From Stappia sp. TSB10P1A (GTDB lineage: Bacteria; Pseudomonadota; Alphaproteobacteria; Rhizobiales; Stappiaceae): DNA of 64,000 nt. Shown here in pieces: positions 13,419 through 20,720 of this stretch. The stretch is taken from contig NZ_FYAU01000018.1 of assembly GCF_900185725.1 (NCBI RefSeq), positions 218,042 to 282,041 of the forward strand, read 5' to 3'. The notes under the pieces were generated by a model. That model saw nothing but the letters and a program-made list of their open reading frames with translations. It ran no database searches and had not been told where the DNA came from. The position numbers were made by a program, and so were the translations under genes. The number at the start of each line of letters is the position of its first letter. Position 1 is the first letter of the stretch.

Positions 13419-13881
13419 GCACTCTGTCCCCCGTTGCCCGCAAACGCCGCGGCACGGCTGCCGTGCCGCGCGCTTGCCATCAACCCAGTCGCCACTGTAG
13501 CGGGGCAAACTTACAGAACCTTTCCGCAAGACACCGGGAGACCGGAGATTTTCGCGCAAAAGCAGGAGCTTCGGGCAAAGCGGGGCCGCCGGCGCGCACC
13601 CCACATGCAAACGCCCGGGGCAAGGCCCGGGCGCCGAAACTGGTGGATCCTCGACAAAAGCCGAGAATCGAGGGGATGCCGGTTGTCCCCGGCATCCGGC
13701 CTCTCAGGATTGCTTGTTGGGGGCGCGCGAATTTTGCGACGAATTTTGCAAAATTCCGTTCCGAAATCGCCAAAAATTGATACGCGGCTCTACAAATCCG
13801 GAAAGTGCATGTCTCCTGCGTCCCTCCCTCAGAGGAGGGCACGAACCTCGACCTGCATGCCCCTGCCTGGGCCTCTCGGCC
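13419..13881. other. Non-coding stretch upstream of mscS with several inverted repeats
   Basis: No supported gene. It holds a 10-bp stem with 3-base loop (CGCGGCACGG/CCGTGCCGCG, 13448-13470), an 8-bp stem (CGCCCGGG/CCCGGGCG, 13612-13633), a 9-bp stem (GGATGCCGG/CCGGCATCC, 13674-13697) and an AT-rich palindromic patch at 13729-13756, listed separately. The mscS promoter is presumably here, on the minus strand. Confidence 0.5.
13729..13756. promoter_or_regulatory. AT-rich palindrome with an extra half-site, possible operator
   Basis: GAATTTTGCAAAATTC (13741-13756) is a perfect 16-bp palindrome. Its half-site GAATTTTGC also occurs in direct orientation at 13729-13737, 12 bp upstream. Three half-sites in a local AT-rich patch suggest a protein-binding site. 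The regulator is not recognised; nearby targets are mscS (about 310 bp away) or the small protein gene ending at 13882. Confidence 0.45.
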
Positions 13882-13965
13882 TCAGAACACGCCGATGACG
13901 ATGGCACCGACGAAGGCGAATGCCGCACACACGGCCAAGAGATTGATGTTGCGGACAAGTGTCAT
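13882..13965 (-). CDS. Small 27-residue single-pass membrane protein
   Basis: The peptide starts MTLVRNINLL and continues as one hydrophobic helix (AVCAAFAFVGAIVIGVF) to a TGA stop. A strong Shine-Dalgarno GGGAGG stands 7 bases before the ATG, which is the main reason to believe it is translated. One short positively charged N-terminus followed by a roughly 20-residue helix predicts insertion with the N-terminus in the cytoplasm. It is probably missed by gene callers because of its length. It is divergent from the DUF2336 gene at 14352. No function is known to me. Confidence 0.68.
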   Translation of the reverse strand: MTLVRNINLLAVCAAFAFVGAIVIGVF

Positions 13966-14351
13966 GTTGTGGCCTCCCGCAGTCTCTCGATGGGTGAAGG
14001 ATAAGTTACCGGGGCCAGCCGGCAAAGCGAAAAAGATGCTGCGTTGCGTCGCAGTCACATGGGCGCGGCGTTGGCCTCGTCAGGAATGGCGAGCGCGAGC
14101 CGCGGTTTCGCCGGGTGCGTCTCCGGTCATTTGCGCGGGGCAGGCGGAACAGGGGGCCGGTTGCGCGGCACCGCCAGACAATCCATGCTGCACTGCAGCA
14201 TCGCGAAAATCGCCTCGCCGCCTCCGCTCCTCTCCCGAAAAGCCCTTAGCTAACAATTCCCTACCGGAAGTTACAGAGTTCGACCCTGGGTTAACTGGAG
14301 AGAAACTGGATCGGTCTATGCTCTGGCGTGAAAGATTTGGAAGGACTTGGG
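13966..14351. other. Divergent intergenic region between the small membrane protein and DUF2336 copy 2
   Basis: No gene supported. It contains a short hairpin (ATGCTGC/GCAGCAT, 14185-14201). A lower-GC stretch at about 14245-14310, before the DUF2336 start, probably holds that gene's promoter. Confidence 0.45.
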
Positions 14352-15440
14352 ATGAAAACTGCGGATCTGACGGAACTGGCGCGTCAGGGGTCGCCGGAGA
14401 GCATCGGCGAACTCATCTCGGCGCTGACCGAGCTGTTCCTCAGGGCGGAGAGCCAGGAGCGTAGCCGGGTCAGTCCGGTGTTCGGCGATGTGGTGCTGCG
14501 CGTGCTCGACCGGCTCGACATCCCGGTCCGCAAGCAGATGGCCTCGCGCATGCGCGCCGAGACGGAGGCGCCGCGCGATCTGTTGAAGGCGCTGGCGAAA
14601 GACAGCGAACTGGCCGTCGCCCGGCCGGTGCTGGAGGACGGCGGGCTGCTCAACGACGAGGACCTGGCCGAGGTCGCCGGAGAGGGGCTGCCGACGCGGC
14701 ATCTGGCGGTGCTGTGCGAGAGGCAGGGAATCAAGCCGGTGCTGAGCCGGGTGCTCGCCCAGAAGGGCGACAGCGACGTGCTCTGCGCGCTGCTCGGCAA
14801 CGAGACCGCCAGGATCGACACGGGGTCGTTCGAGCTGCTGGTCGCCCGCGCCCGCAAGGATGCCGGTCTGCAGACGGCGCTGGCGCACCGGCCGGATCTG
14901 CCGGAGCCGATCGCGGCGAAGCTGGTGCCGATGCTGTCGCGCGACCTCGCCCAGCAATTGCGCGAGGAGAACGCCAATCCGGTGCTGACCAAGGCGATGG
15001 CCGAGCATTCCGCGCGCGAGATCGAGATCCGCCTGCGCGAGATCGGCGGCGCCAAGTCGAAGGTCGAGCAACTGATCGAGGGCGCGATCGCCGGCACCGT
15101 GCCCGTCGACCAGGCGGTCGTCGCCTTCGCCGACAAGGACCGCGCCTTCGACCTCGGCAAGGTGCTGGCCGGCCGGGTCGGCTGGCCGGAAAACGTCGTG
15201 GTGCCGCTGCTGTCGCGCGAGGACGAGCATCCGCTGTTGGTGCTGGCCCGCATCGCCGGTGTCTCCGACGAGGCCTATGGCAAGGTCGTGCGGATGCGCG
15301 CCAAGAAGATGCGGATGTCGTCGGCAAGCTCGACCGAGTCGGTGCGCCGCTATGCGGCGCTGACGCTGGAGACGGCGCGCGGCGAGTTCATCGCCATGGC
15401 CCGCAAGATGAAGCTGCCGGTGGAGATCGGCCAGGGCTGA
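14352..15440 (+). CDS. DUF2336 domain-containing protein (copy 2)
   Basis: A 362-residue helical-repeat protein paralogous to the one at 4064-5143; both share the AVARPVLE segment at a similar position (about residues 85-92) and the same overall length. It is rich in repeated pairs of short amphipathic helices, without signal peptide or membrane helix. ATG 14352 is preceded by GGAAGGA with 7-base spacing; a GTG at 14328 is in frame but has no ribosome site. It is transcribed alone, convergent with the amidase gene. Function unknown; a protein-protein scaffold is only a guess from the repeat architecture. Confidence 0.86.
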   Translation: MKTADLTELARQGSPESIGELISALTELFLRAESQERSRVSPVFGDVVLRVLDRLDIPVRKQMASRMRAETEAPRDLLKALAKDSELAVARPVLEDGGLLNDEDLAEVAGEGLPTRHLAVLCERQGIKPVLSRVLAQKGDSDVLCALLGNETARIDTGSFELLVARARKDAGLQTALAHRPDLPEPIAAKLVPMLSRDLAQQLREENANPVLTKAMAEHSAREIEIRLREIGGAKSKVEQLIEGAIAGTVPVDQAVVAFADKDRAFDLGKVLAGRVGWPENVVVPLLSREDEHPLLVLARIAGVSDEAYGKVVRMRAKKMRMSSASSTESVRRYAALTLETARGEFIAMARKMKLPVEIGQG

Positions 15441-15545
15441 GCCCGGACCTGTCCTCCTTACCTTCCGTCCTCCCGAGATCCGTTACCCCCGACAGGCCTG
15501 GCCCCGGTCATCCGGCATCGGCCCGGCCCGAACCCTGCGCGGGGC

Positions 15546-16802
15546 TCAGGTTCCCTTCGCCAGGCACTCCTCCAGCCAGCGCGCGGCGAGCAGCGTCGCC
15601 CGGTCGCGGCCGTGCAGCCCGATCAACTGGATGCCGAGCGGCAGGCCGCCCGCCGTCGCAAGGCCCGGCACGTTGACGCTGGGTCCGCCCATCAGCGTCC
15701 AGAGCCGGTTGAAGACGGAGGAGCCGGTGGACGCGAGCCCGGCCGGGGCCGCGCCCGGCGCGGAGGGCATCATCAGCACATCGACCTGGGTGATCACCTC
15801 GGCGAAGGCATGGCGGGCCTGCCGCGCGACCTCCAGGGCCGCGTCATAGGCGGCCGGTTCGATCAGCGCGCCCTCTTCCAGCGTCTTCATCAGGATCGGG
15901 CTGATCAGTTCGGGCGCCGTGTCGACCTCGGCGGCGAGGGCGCGGGTCGCCTCGAAATCCTGGATGGTCTGGTGGGCGGCGAAGGCCTCGCGGAAGACCG
16001 GCGGCAGCGACACGCGGGAGACGGCGGCACCGGCGCGGCCGGCGCGGGCGATGGCGGTGTCCAGCGCCCCCTGCATGTCGTCGTCGGCCTGGGCCCAGGG
16101 CTGCGGATCGACGACGCCGATGCGCGGCGGCAAAGACACCATCGCATCCACCCGCCAGTCACGCGCCGACAGCACGCTGCCGGCGAAGGCGACGTCGGCG
16201 ATGCCCTTGCCGAACAGGCCGAGCGTGTCCAGCGTCCAGGAGAAATATTTCAGGCCGACGGTCGGCAGATGGCCGAAGGACGGCTTGAAACCGGCGACGC
16301 CGCAGAAGGAGGCCGGCCGCACCACCGAGCCGCCGGTCTGGGTGCCGAGGGCCAGCGGAAAGAAGCCGGCGGCAACGCCGGCGGCGGAGCCGGAGGAGGA
16401 GCCTCCCGGCGTGTGCTCGGGATTGTGCGGGTTGCGGGTCGGGCCGGGCTGGAAGAAGGCGAATTCGGTGGTGACGGTCTTGCCGAGGATCGCGGCGCCG
16501 GCACGCTTTGCCAGCGCGACGACGGCCGCGTCGACCGCCGGACGATGGCCGGCATGGATCGGCGAGCCGTAGCTGGTCGGGAAGCCGGCCGTGTCGATAT
16601 TGTCCTTCACGGCGAGCGGCAGGCCCATCAGCGGGCCGCGCGCGGCATGGGCGGCGCGGCGGGCGGCCTCCAGGTCGTGTTGGACGAAGGCCTGGACCAC
16701 CGCTTCCTGCCCGGCGATGCGCGCGGCGATCTCGTCGTACAGCGCATCGATGGTCAGCGTCCCGGCATCCAGCGACCGGGCAAGATCAAGGGCAGACAGC
16801 AT
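15546..16802 (-). CDS. Amidase-signature family hydrolase
   Basis: A 418-residue amidase of the Ser-cisSer-Lys family, hydrolysing an unknown amide. The triad regions are clear: Lys in GLPLAVKDNIDTAG (about residue 67), the Gly/Ser-rich signature PGGSSSGSAAGVAAG (about 133-147) with the bridging Ser, and the nucleophile region GTQTGGSVVRPAS (about 154-166). It is shorter than GatA, and no gatB or gatC is nearby, so a tRNA amidotransferase role is unlikely; related enzymes act on allophanate, indoleacetamide or aryl amides. The ATG follows GGAGGAAACC. It appears to be a single-gene transcription unit. Confidence 0.9.
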   Translation of the reverse strand: MLSALDLARSLDAGTLTIDALYDEIAARIAGQEAVVQAFVQHDLEAARRAAHAARGPLMGLPLAVKDNIDTAGFPTSYGSPIHAGHRPAVDAAVVALAKRAGAAILGKTVTTEFAFFQPGPTRNPHNPEHTPGGSSSGSAAGVAAGFFPLALGTQTGGSVVRPASFCGVAGFKPSFGHLPTVGLKYFSWTLDTLGLFGKGIADVAFAGSVLSARDWRVDAMVSLPPRIGVVDPQPWAQADDDMQGALDTAIARAGRAGAAVSRVSLPPVFREAFAAHQTIQDFEATRALAAEVDTAPELISPILMKTLEEGALIEPAAYDAALEVARQARHAFAEVITQVDVLMMPSAPGAAPAGLASTGSSVFNRLWTLMGGPSVNVPGLATAGGLPLGIQLIGLHGRDRATLLAARWLEECLAKGT

Positions 16803-16914
16803 GGTTTCCTCCGCTCAGCGGGGGACGATCATCACCACATACGGCCGGGCCGCAAGTGTTTTCAGGTGGATACACGCAGCGGCTGCCGCAAGCCGGGAAG
16901 CGCGGCAAACGCGA

Positions 16915-16943
16915 AACGGCCCGGCGGGAGGAGCCGGGCCGTT
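16915..16943 (-). terminator. Terminator downstream of the BA14K-like genes
   Basis: An 11-bp stem AACGGCCCGGC (16915-16925) / GCCGGGCCGTT (16933-16943) lies 30 bp past the stop at 16974. On the minus strand it is followed by TTTCG, a weak T-tract. Confidence 0.65.
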
Positions 16944-16973
16944 CGGGGAGGGGCCGTCAGCGGGCTTGCGCCC

Positions 16974-17495
16974 TTACTGGCAGAAGCGCTGCTGGCCCTG
17001 ATAGGTCGTGTAGGTGCCGGTGTTCGGGTTGAAGCTCCGGTACTTGGCCGCGCAATAGGAATACCATTCCGGGGTATAGGGCTGCAGGGTGCCGCGGGTC
17101 ACCACCACCGGCGGGGCCGGGGTGTAGGGATTGCTGCGGTCGGCCGGGTCGAAATAGACGGTGCCGCGCGGGGGCAGCGGATCGCGGTAGATGTATTCCG
17201 GCTCATAGACCGGCTGCGGCGCGCTGAGCGCCGATCCGAGGATCGCGCCGGCGGCAAGGCCGATCACGCCGGCGGCAACGGCCGCGCCGACATCGTTGCC
17301 GCGATTGCCGCGATGATGGCGATAGTCCGGACCCGGGCGGTGCGGACGGTATACCCGGTGATGCTTGTAGCCGCCGCCATTGCCCCAGCCATGGCGGCCG
17401 TCGCGGGCCTCGGCGGAAGGGGCGAGTGCCGGCACGAGCAGGGCGCCGGCAAGCGCAACGGCAAGAGCGCGGGCAGAGAGTTGCTTCAGGGCCAT
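16974..17495 (-). CDS. BA14K-like secreted protein (copy 1)
   Basis: A 173-residue exported protein. Residues 1-30 form a signal peptide ending near PSAEARDG. A His/Arg/Gly-rich stretch follows, then a short Gly/Ala hydrophobic segment (AAVAAGVIGLAAGAILGSAL, about 70-90). The C-terminus is the BA14K signature: WYSYCAAKYRSFNPNTGTYTTY and a terminal RFC pair of cysteines. BA14K of Brucella is an immunoreactive lectin-like envelope protein; that function is known for the family but not shown here. ATG 17495 follows GGAAGGAA. Its neighbour at 17628 is a paralogue in the same orientation. Confidence 0.88.
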   Translation of the reverse strand: MALKQLSARALAVALAGALLVPALAPSAEARDGRHGWGNGGGYKHHRVYRPHRPGPDYRHHRGNRGNDVGAAVAAGVIGLAAGAILGSALSAPQPVYEPEYIYRDPLPPRGTVYFDPADRSNPYTPAPPVVVTRGTLQPYTPEWYSYCAAKYRSFNPNTGTYTTYQGQQRFCQ

Positions 17496-17627
17496 GGGTC
17501 GTTCCTTCCAGTGGCTTTAAGTGTTCATGGGGCGACAGTGCCACCCGGCGCTTGAACGTCGACTGAGACGCCCGTTCATCTGGCGTTCAGGTTTCGCAGG
17601 CTGCCGCCAGGGGCCGCGCACCGCCAC

Positions 17628-18182
17628 TCAGCGGCAGAAGCGATAGCGGCCCGAATAGGCGAGATAGTATCCGGTGTTGGGGTTAAAGCTTCGATATTTG
17701 CGGGCGCAATAGGCGTACCACTGCGGCGTCCAGGGAGCGTGCGCACCGCGGACGACGCGGGACGGGGCAACCGGATAGGGGGCGACATAGCGCGGGGCCG
17801 CGAGCCCCTGGCCGAGGATGGCGCCGGCGGCAAGGCCGAACACCGTCGCCGCCCCGGCGCCGAAATAGACGCCGCTGCCGCCATAGCGGTAGTTCCAGTC
17901 GTCGCGATAGGGCCGATAGTGCCGCTGGACCCGGTAGTGCCGCTGCGGCCGATAGTGGCGATGCGCGCGGTGGCCGCCCCAATGCCGGCCGCCCCGGTGC
18001 TGACCGCCCCGGTATGGGCCACCCCGGTGCTGGCCGGCATGGTTGCCGACAGGGATGACGGTCTCGGCGGCGGCGGGGCGCGGCGCGGTGATGTCGACGG
18101 CGAGCGCGAGCACGGCGGTGAGGACGCCCCTGACGATCCAGGAGGTCAGTCGCCCCGCGCGGCGGGCGGCGTTTGCGGCCAT
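17628..18182 (-). CDS. BA14K-like secreted protein (copy 2)
   Basis: A 184-residue paralogue of the downstream gene. It has a longer signal-type N-terminus (cleavage near RPAAAET, about residue 40), then an unusual His/Arg/Tyr/Gly region with repeats (HRGGPYRGGQHRGGRHWGG and RHYRPQRHYRVQRHYRP), a hydrophobic Ala/Gly segment, and the BA14K C-terminus WYAYCARKYRSFNPNTGYYL with final RFC. The shared WY.YCA.KYRSFNPNTG block argues for tandem duplication followed by divergence of the central region. ATG 18182 has GGGAGG upstream. A gap of 132 bp separates the two genes, so they may be cotranscribed. Confidence 0.88.
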   Translation of the reverse strand: MAANAARRAGRLTSWIVRGVLTAVLALAVDITAPRPAAAETVIPVGNHAGQHRGGPYRGGQHRGGRHWGGHRAHRHYRPQRHYRVQRHYRPYRDDWNYRYGGSGVYFGAGAATVFGLAAGAILGQGLAAPRYVAPYPVAPSRVVRGAHAPWTPQWYAYCARKYRSFNPNTGYYLAYSGRYRFCR

Positions 18183-18378
18183 GGCAGGCCTCCCTTGGAA
18201 AGGTGTCTGCCGTCATACCATTGCTCGCAATGTGGCGACAGCAAGGCCCGGACGCCCGGCCCGGCCGTCGCCGGCCATTGCTTTCCGGCCGCGGCACGGG
18301 CAAAACACCGGCAGCCACGCGCTGCCGCGCCAGCCAGTTCGACCCATCCTGCGACCCCGAAACGAGCAGAGCTCCGCC

Positions 18379-19143
18379 ATGGCTGAAGACGACCGGCCGG
18401 AGGTGATCCGGCCCACCGACGACGAGGCGCGGCATCTGTCGCGCCGGCTGATGCGGCTGGCGCGCTACGGCGCGCTCGGCGTGCTCGACCCGGCCGACGG
18501 CATGCCCTTCGTCTCGCGCGTCGGCCTTGCCACCGAAATGGACGGCACGCCGGTGATGCTGGTCTCGCGGCTGTCGCAGCACACGGGGGCGATCCTCGCC
18601 GATCCGCGCTGCTCGCTGCTGGTCGGCGAGCCGGGCAAGGGCGACCCGCTGGCGCATCCGCGCCTCAGCCTGGTCGGCCGGGCAGAGCGGATCGATCCGG
18701 CGGATCCGGCGCACGCGGCCGTGCGGCGGCGCTATCTGCTGCGCCACCCGAAGGCCCAGCTCTATGTCGACTTTCCCGATTTCGCCTTCTTCCGCATCGT
18801 CCCCGAGCGCGCGAGCCTCAATGGCGGTTTCGGCAAGGCCTATCACCTGACGGCGGAGGACCTGCTGCTGTCGGGAGAGGTCCTGGCGGAGCTCGCCGCC
18901 GCCGAGGCAGGGGCGGTCGAGCACATGAACCAGGATCATCTCGACGCGGTTCGGCTCTACGCGCAGACGCTGGCGAAGGCGCGGCCCGGCCCCTGGCGCC
19001 TGTCCTCGCTCGATCCGGCGGGGCTCGATCTCGTCGACGGCGACAGGGTGGCGCGGCTCGACTTCGACCCGCCGCTGGAAAGCGCGGGCGAGCTGCGCCC
19101 GCGCCTGGTCGCCCTTGCGAAACGGGCCAGGGCTGGTGAATGA
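18379..19143 (+). CDS. HugZ-family (pyridoxamine 5'-phosphate oxidase-like) protein
   Basis: A 254-residue soluble protein with a split-barrel flavin/heme-binding N-terminal domain (about 15-165: YGALGVLDPADGMPFVSRVG, CSLLVGEPGKGDPLAHPRLSL) and a C-terminal DUF2470-type domain (about 175-250) with AVEHMNQDHLDAVRLY. This two-domain layout is that of HugZ proteins, linked to heme binding and degradation in other bacteria; no heme uptake genes are nearby, so the substrate is open. ATG 18379 is the first start fitting the domain boundary; the frame upstream is non-coding and overlaps the divergent BA14K gene. Confidence 0.86.
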   Translation: MAEDDRPEVIRPTDDEARHLSRRLMRLARYGALGVLDPADGMPFVSRVGLATEMDGTPVMLVSRLSQHTGAILADPRCSLLVGEPGKGDPLAHPRLSLVGRAERIDPADPAHAAVRRRYLLRHPKAQLYVDFPDFAFFRIVPERASLNGGFGKAYHLTAEDLLLSGEVLAELAAAEAGAVEHMNQDHLDAVRLYAQTLAKARPGPWRLSSLDPAGLDLVDGDRVARLDFDPPLESAGELRPRLVALAKRARAGE

Positions 19144-19194
19144 TCCGGAACCGGGCCGAAGCGCCGGCCGACTGCTGAGGAGAGAGCCTGCACC

Positions 19195-20112
19195 GTGACC
19201 GCGACCGTGACCCGCACCCCGACCCTGCCGCCGCGCGTCGTCGCCGCTCTGTTGCTCCTGCTGACCATGGTGGGCGCAAGCCCGGCCGCGGCCTATCAAC
19301 TGGAGCCGTTCAAGGACCGGCTGTTCGCCTATCCGGGATTGCTGGCCGGCAAGGCGGACGACGCCTTCGTCATCGTCGACTACGACAAGCGCCGCGACAT
19401 CCACCAGCGCGACAAGGAGTGGGAGCGCGAGGTCTTCGGCGAATATGTCTCGATGCGGCCGAGCAGCTCGCAGAAGGACCTGAAGCTGACGGCCGGCGGG
19501 CGGACGATCACCTATATGCGGGTCGGCGAGCCGCGCGGCGCGCGCAGCATCGTCATCTATGTGCATGGCCAGGGCGGCAACCGCTTCCAGGGCATGAACG
19601 ACGTCAGCTTCGGCGGCAATTTCAACCGCATCAAGAACCTGATGGTGCGCAATTCCGGCCTCTACATGACGCTGGACGTCAAGGATTTCGACGCGCGCGG
19701 GGCGGGCGACGTCAAGGCATTGATGCAGCACTATGTGAGCCAGGCGCCGCAGGCGCGGGTCTATGTCGCCTGCGGCTCGATGGGCGGCTTCCTGTGCTGG
19801 CGGCTGGCGCGCGACAGCGGCGCGGCGGCGATGATGGGCGGCATGCTGCTGATGGGCTCGACCTGGGACGAGGACTTCCTGTCGAGCGGCACGTTCCGCT
19901 CCGGGCGGCTGCCGATCTATTTCGGCCATGGGAGCTGGGACGAGGTCTATAACTGGAAGCGGCAGGCCGCCTTCTACGAGCGGCTGAAGGCGCGCAAGTC
20001 CGACTATCCGGCGCGCTTCGTGCTGTTCGAGACCGGCACCCACGGCACGCCGATCCGCATGACCGACTGGCGGCTGGTGCTCAACTGGATGTTCGCGGCG
20101 GCGGGCAGGTAG
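19195..20112 (+). CDS. Secreted alpha/beta-hydrolase fold protein
   Basis: A 305-residue protein with an N-terminal signal peptide (hydrophobic core VVAALLLLLTMVGA, cleavage near PAAAYQ, about residue 34). The hydrolase fold shows the oxyanion-loop segment YVHGQGGNRFQG, a nucleophile elbow CGSMGGF (Ser about 195), an acid candidate in GHGSWDEVY (Asp about 249) and the catalytic His in TGTHGTP (about 283). It would act in the periplasm on an unknown ester or peptide. The start is a GTG, with GAGGAGAG about 10 bases upstream. It follows the HugZ-like gene by 51 bp in the same direction, so the two could form an operon. Confidence 0.84.
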   Translation: MTATVTRTPTLPPRVVAALLLLLTMVGASPAAAYQLEPFKDRLFAYPGLLAGKADDAFVIVDYDKRRDIHQRDKEWEREVFGEYVSMRPSSSQKDLKLTAGGRTITYMRVGEPRGARSIVIYVHGQGGNRFQGMNDVSFGGNFNRIKNLMVRNSGLYMTLDVKDFDARGAGDVKALMQHYVSQAPQARVYVACGSMGGFLCWRLARDSGAAAMMGGMLLMGSTWDEDFLSSGTFRSGRLPIYFGHGSWDEVYNWKRQAAFYERLKARKSDYPARFVLFETGTHGTPIRMTDWRLVLNWMFAAAGR

Positions 20113-20156
20113 GGGAGCACGGTGGCGGCGGCGTGGTGCTGTTGCCGCAACCGGAT

Positions 20157-20182
20157 GCGGGCCGCCCGGTGGGACGGCCCGC
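20157..20182. terminator. Hairpin between convergent genes
   Basis: GCGGGCCG (20157-20164) pairs with CGGCCCGC (20175-20182); an internal CCC/GGG can extend the stem. It sits between convergent genes ending at 20112 and 20210. There is no T-tract, so terminator function is a guess from position. Confidence 0.45.
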
Positions 20183-20209
20183 TGCCATCGGCTTCCGCGA
20201 TCGGTGCGG

Positions 20210-20542
20210 CTACTTCCAGACCACGTCCTTGTTGCGGACGGTGATCGTCGTCATGTTGCAATAGTCGATATTGGCGTCGACATAGGTGCCGTCGGTGAAG
20301 TCGATGCGGGTGCGCACGGTGCACTCGCCCTCATTGGTGCCGAAGTCCATCTCGAACGTGTCGCCCGGCAGGATGATCTCATCGAGCCAGTTGTCGCTCC
20401 ACACGCCGTTTTCCTGGGTGCGGAACGAGGTGACATTGGCGGCCGAGCGGTTTTCCAGATCGAACTTCCACTCGGTCGCCGCAGCGGTGCCGGCGGTGAC
20501 CAGCAGCAGGGTCACGGCGGCCAGAATTGTTTTTGCGGTCAT
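20210..20542 (-). CDS. Small secreted protein of unknown function
   Basis: A 110-residue protein with a clear signal peptide (MTAKTILAAVTLLLVTAGTAAAT, cleavage before TEWKF). The mature part of about 87 residues is predicted mostly beta, with repeated short strands (WKFDLENRS, EMDFGTNEGECTVRTRIDFTDGTYV) and two cysteines (in GECTV and DYCNM) that could form a disulfide. Proteins with this layout occur widely in alphaproteobacteria without a known function. It is a single gene between convergent and co-oriented neighbours. Confidence 0.72.
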   Translation of the reverse strand: MTAKTILAAVTLLLVTAGTAAATEWKFDLENRSAANVTSFRTQENGVWSDNWLDEIILPGDTFEMDFGTNEGECTVRTRIDFTDGTYVDANIDYCNMTTITVRNKDVVWK

Positions 20543-20611
20543 ACGACTAGCCCCAGGGTCAAGCGCGGCTCCATTGCCGGCGCAAGACGATACAGCCGGG
20601 CTGTTTCCCTT

Positions 20612-20634
20612 GAAAAGCGGATAATTTTTCCGCC
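20612..20634 (-). terminator. Short hairpin with T-tract after the second chemoreceptor gene
   Basis: On the minus strand, GCGGA and TCCGC (20617-20621 and 20629-20633) form a short stem followed by TTTT. The stem is only 5 bp, so the call is weak. It lies about 60 bp past the chemoreceptor stop. Confidence 0.45.
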
Positions 20635-20654
20635 TGACCGGCGCGAACCGGGCG

Positions 20655-20720
20655 GCCGTCAGGCCGCCCGGATGTTGCGCAGGCCAGGGCAGCCGTCAGG
20701 CCGCCCGGATGTTGCGCAGG
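20655..20720. repeat. 29-bp direct repeat duplicating the chemoreceptor 3' end
   Basis: Bases 20655-20683 and 20692-20720 are identical over 29 bp, with an offset of 37 bp. The right copy contains the last codons and stop of the chemoreceptor; the left copy is non-coding. A small inverted repeat, GGCGGCC/GGCCGCC (20651-20668), overlaps the left copy. It looks like a local slippage duplication. Confidence 0.85.

Noticed and set aside
11292..13898. Long plus-strand open frame opposite the MscS gene
   Set aside because: No ribosome site or domain; the minus-strand frame has convincing membrane and MscS motifs.
13805..14464. Plus-strand open frame spanning the small membrane-protein gene
   Set aside because: It overlaps the start of the DUF2336 gene, has no family resemblance, and the opposite-strand 27-residue gene has the better ribosome site.
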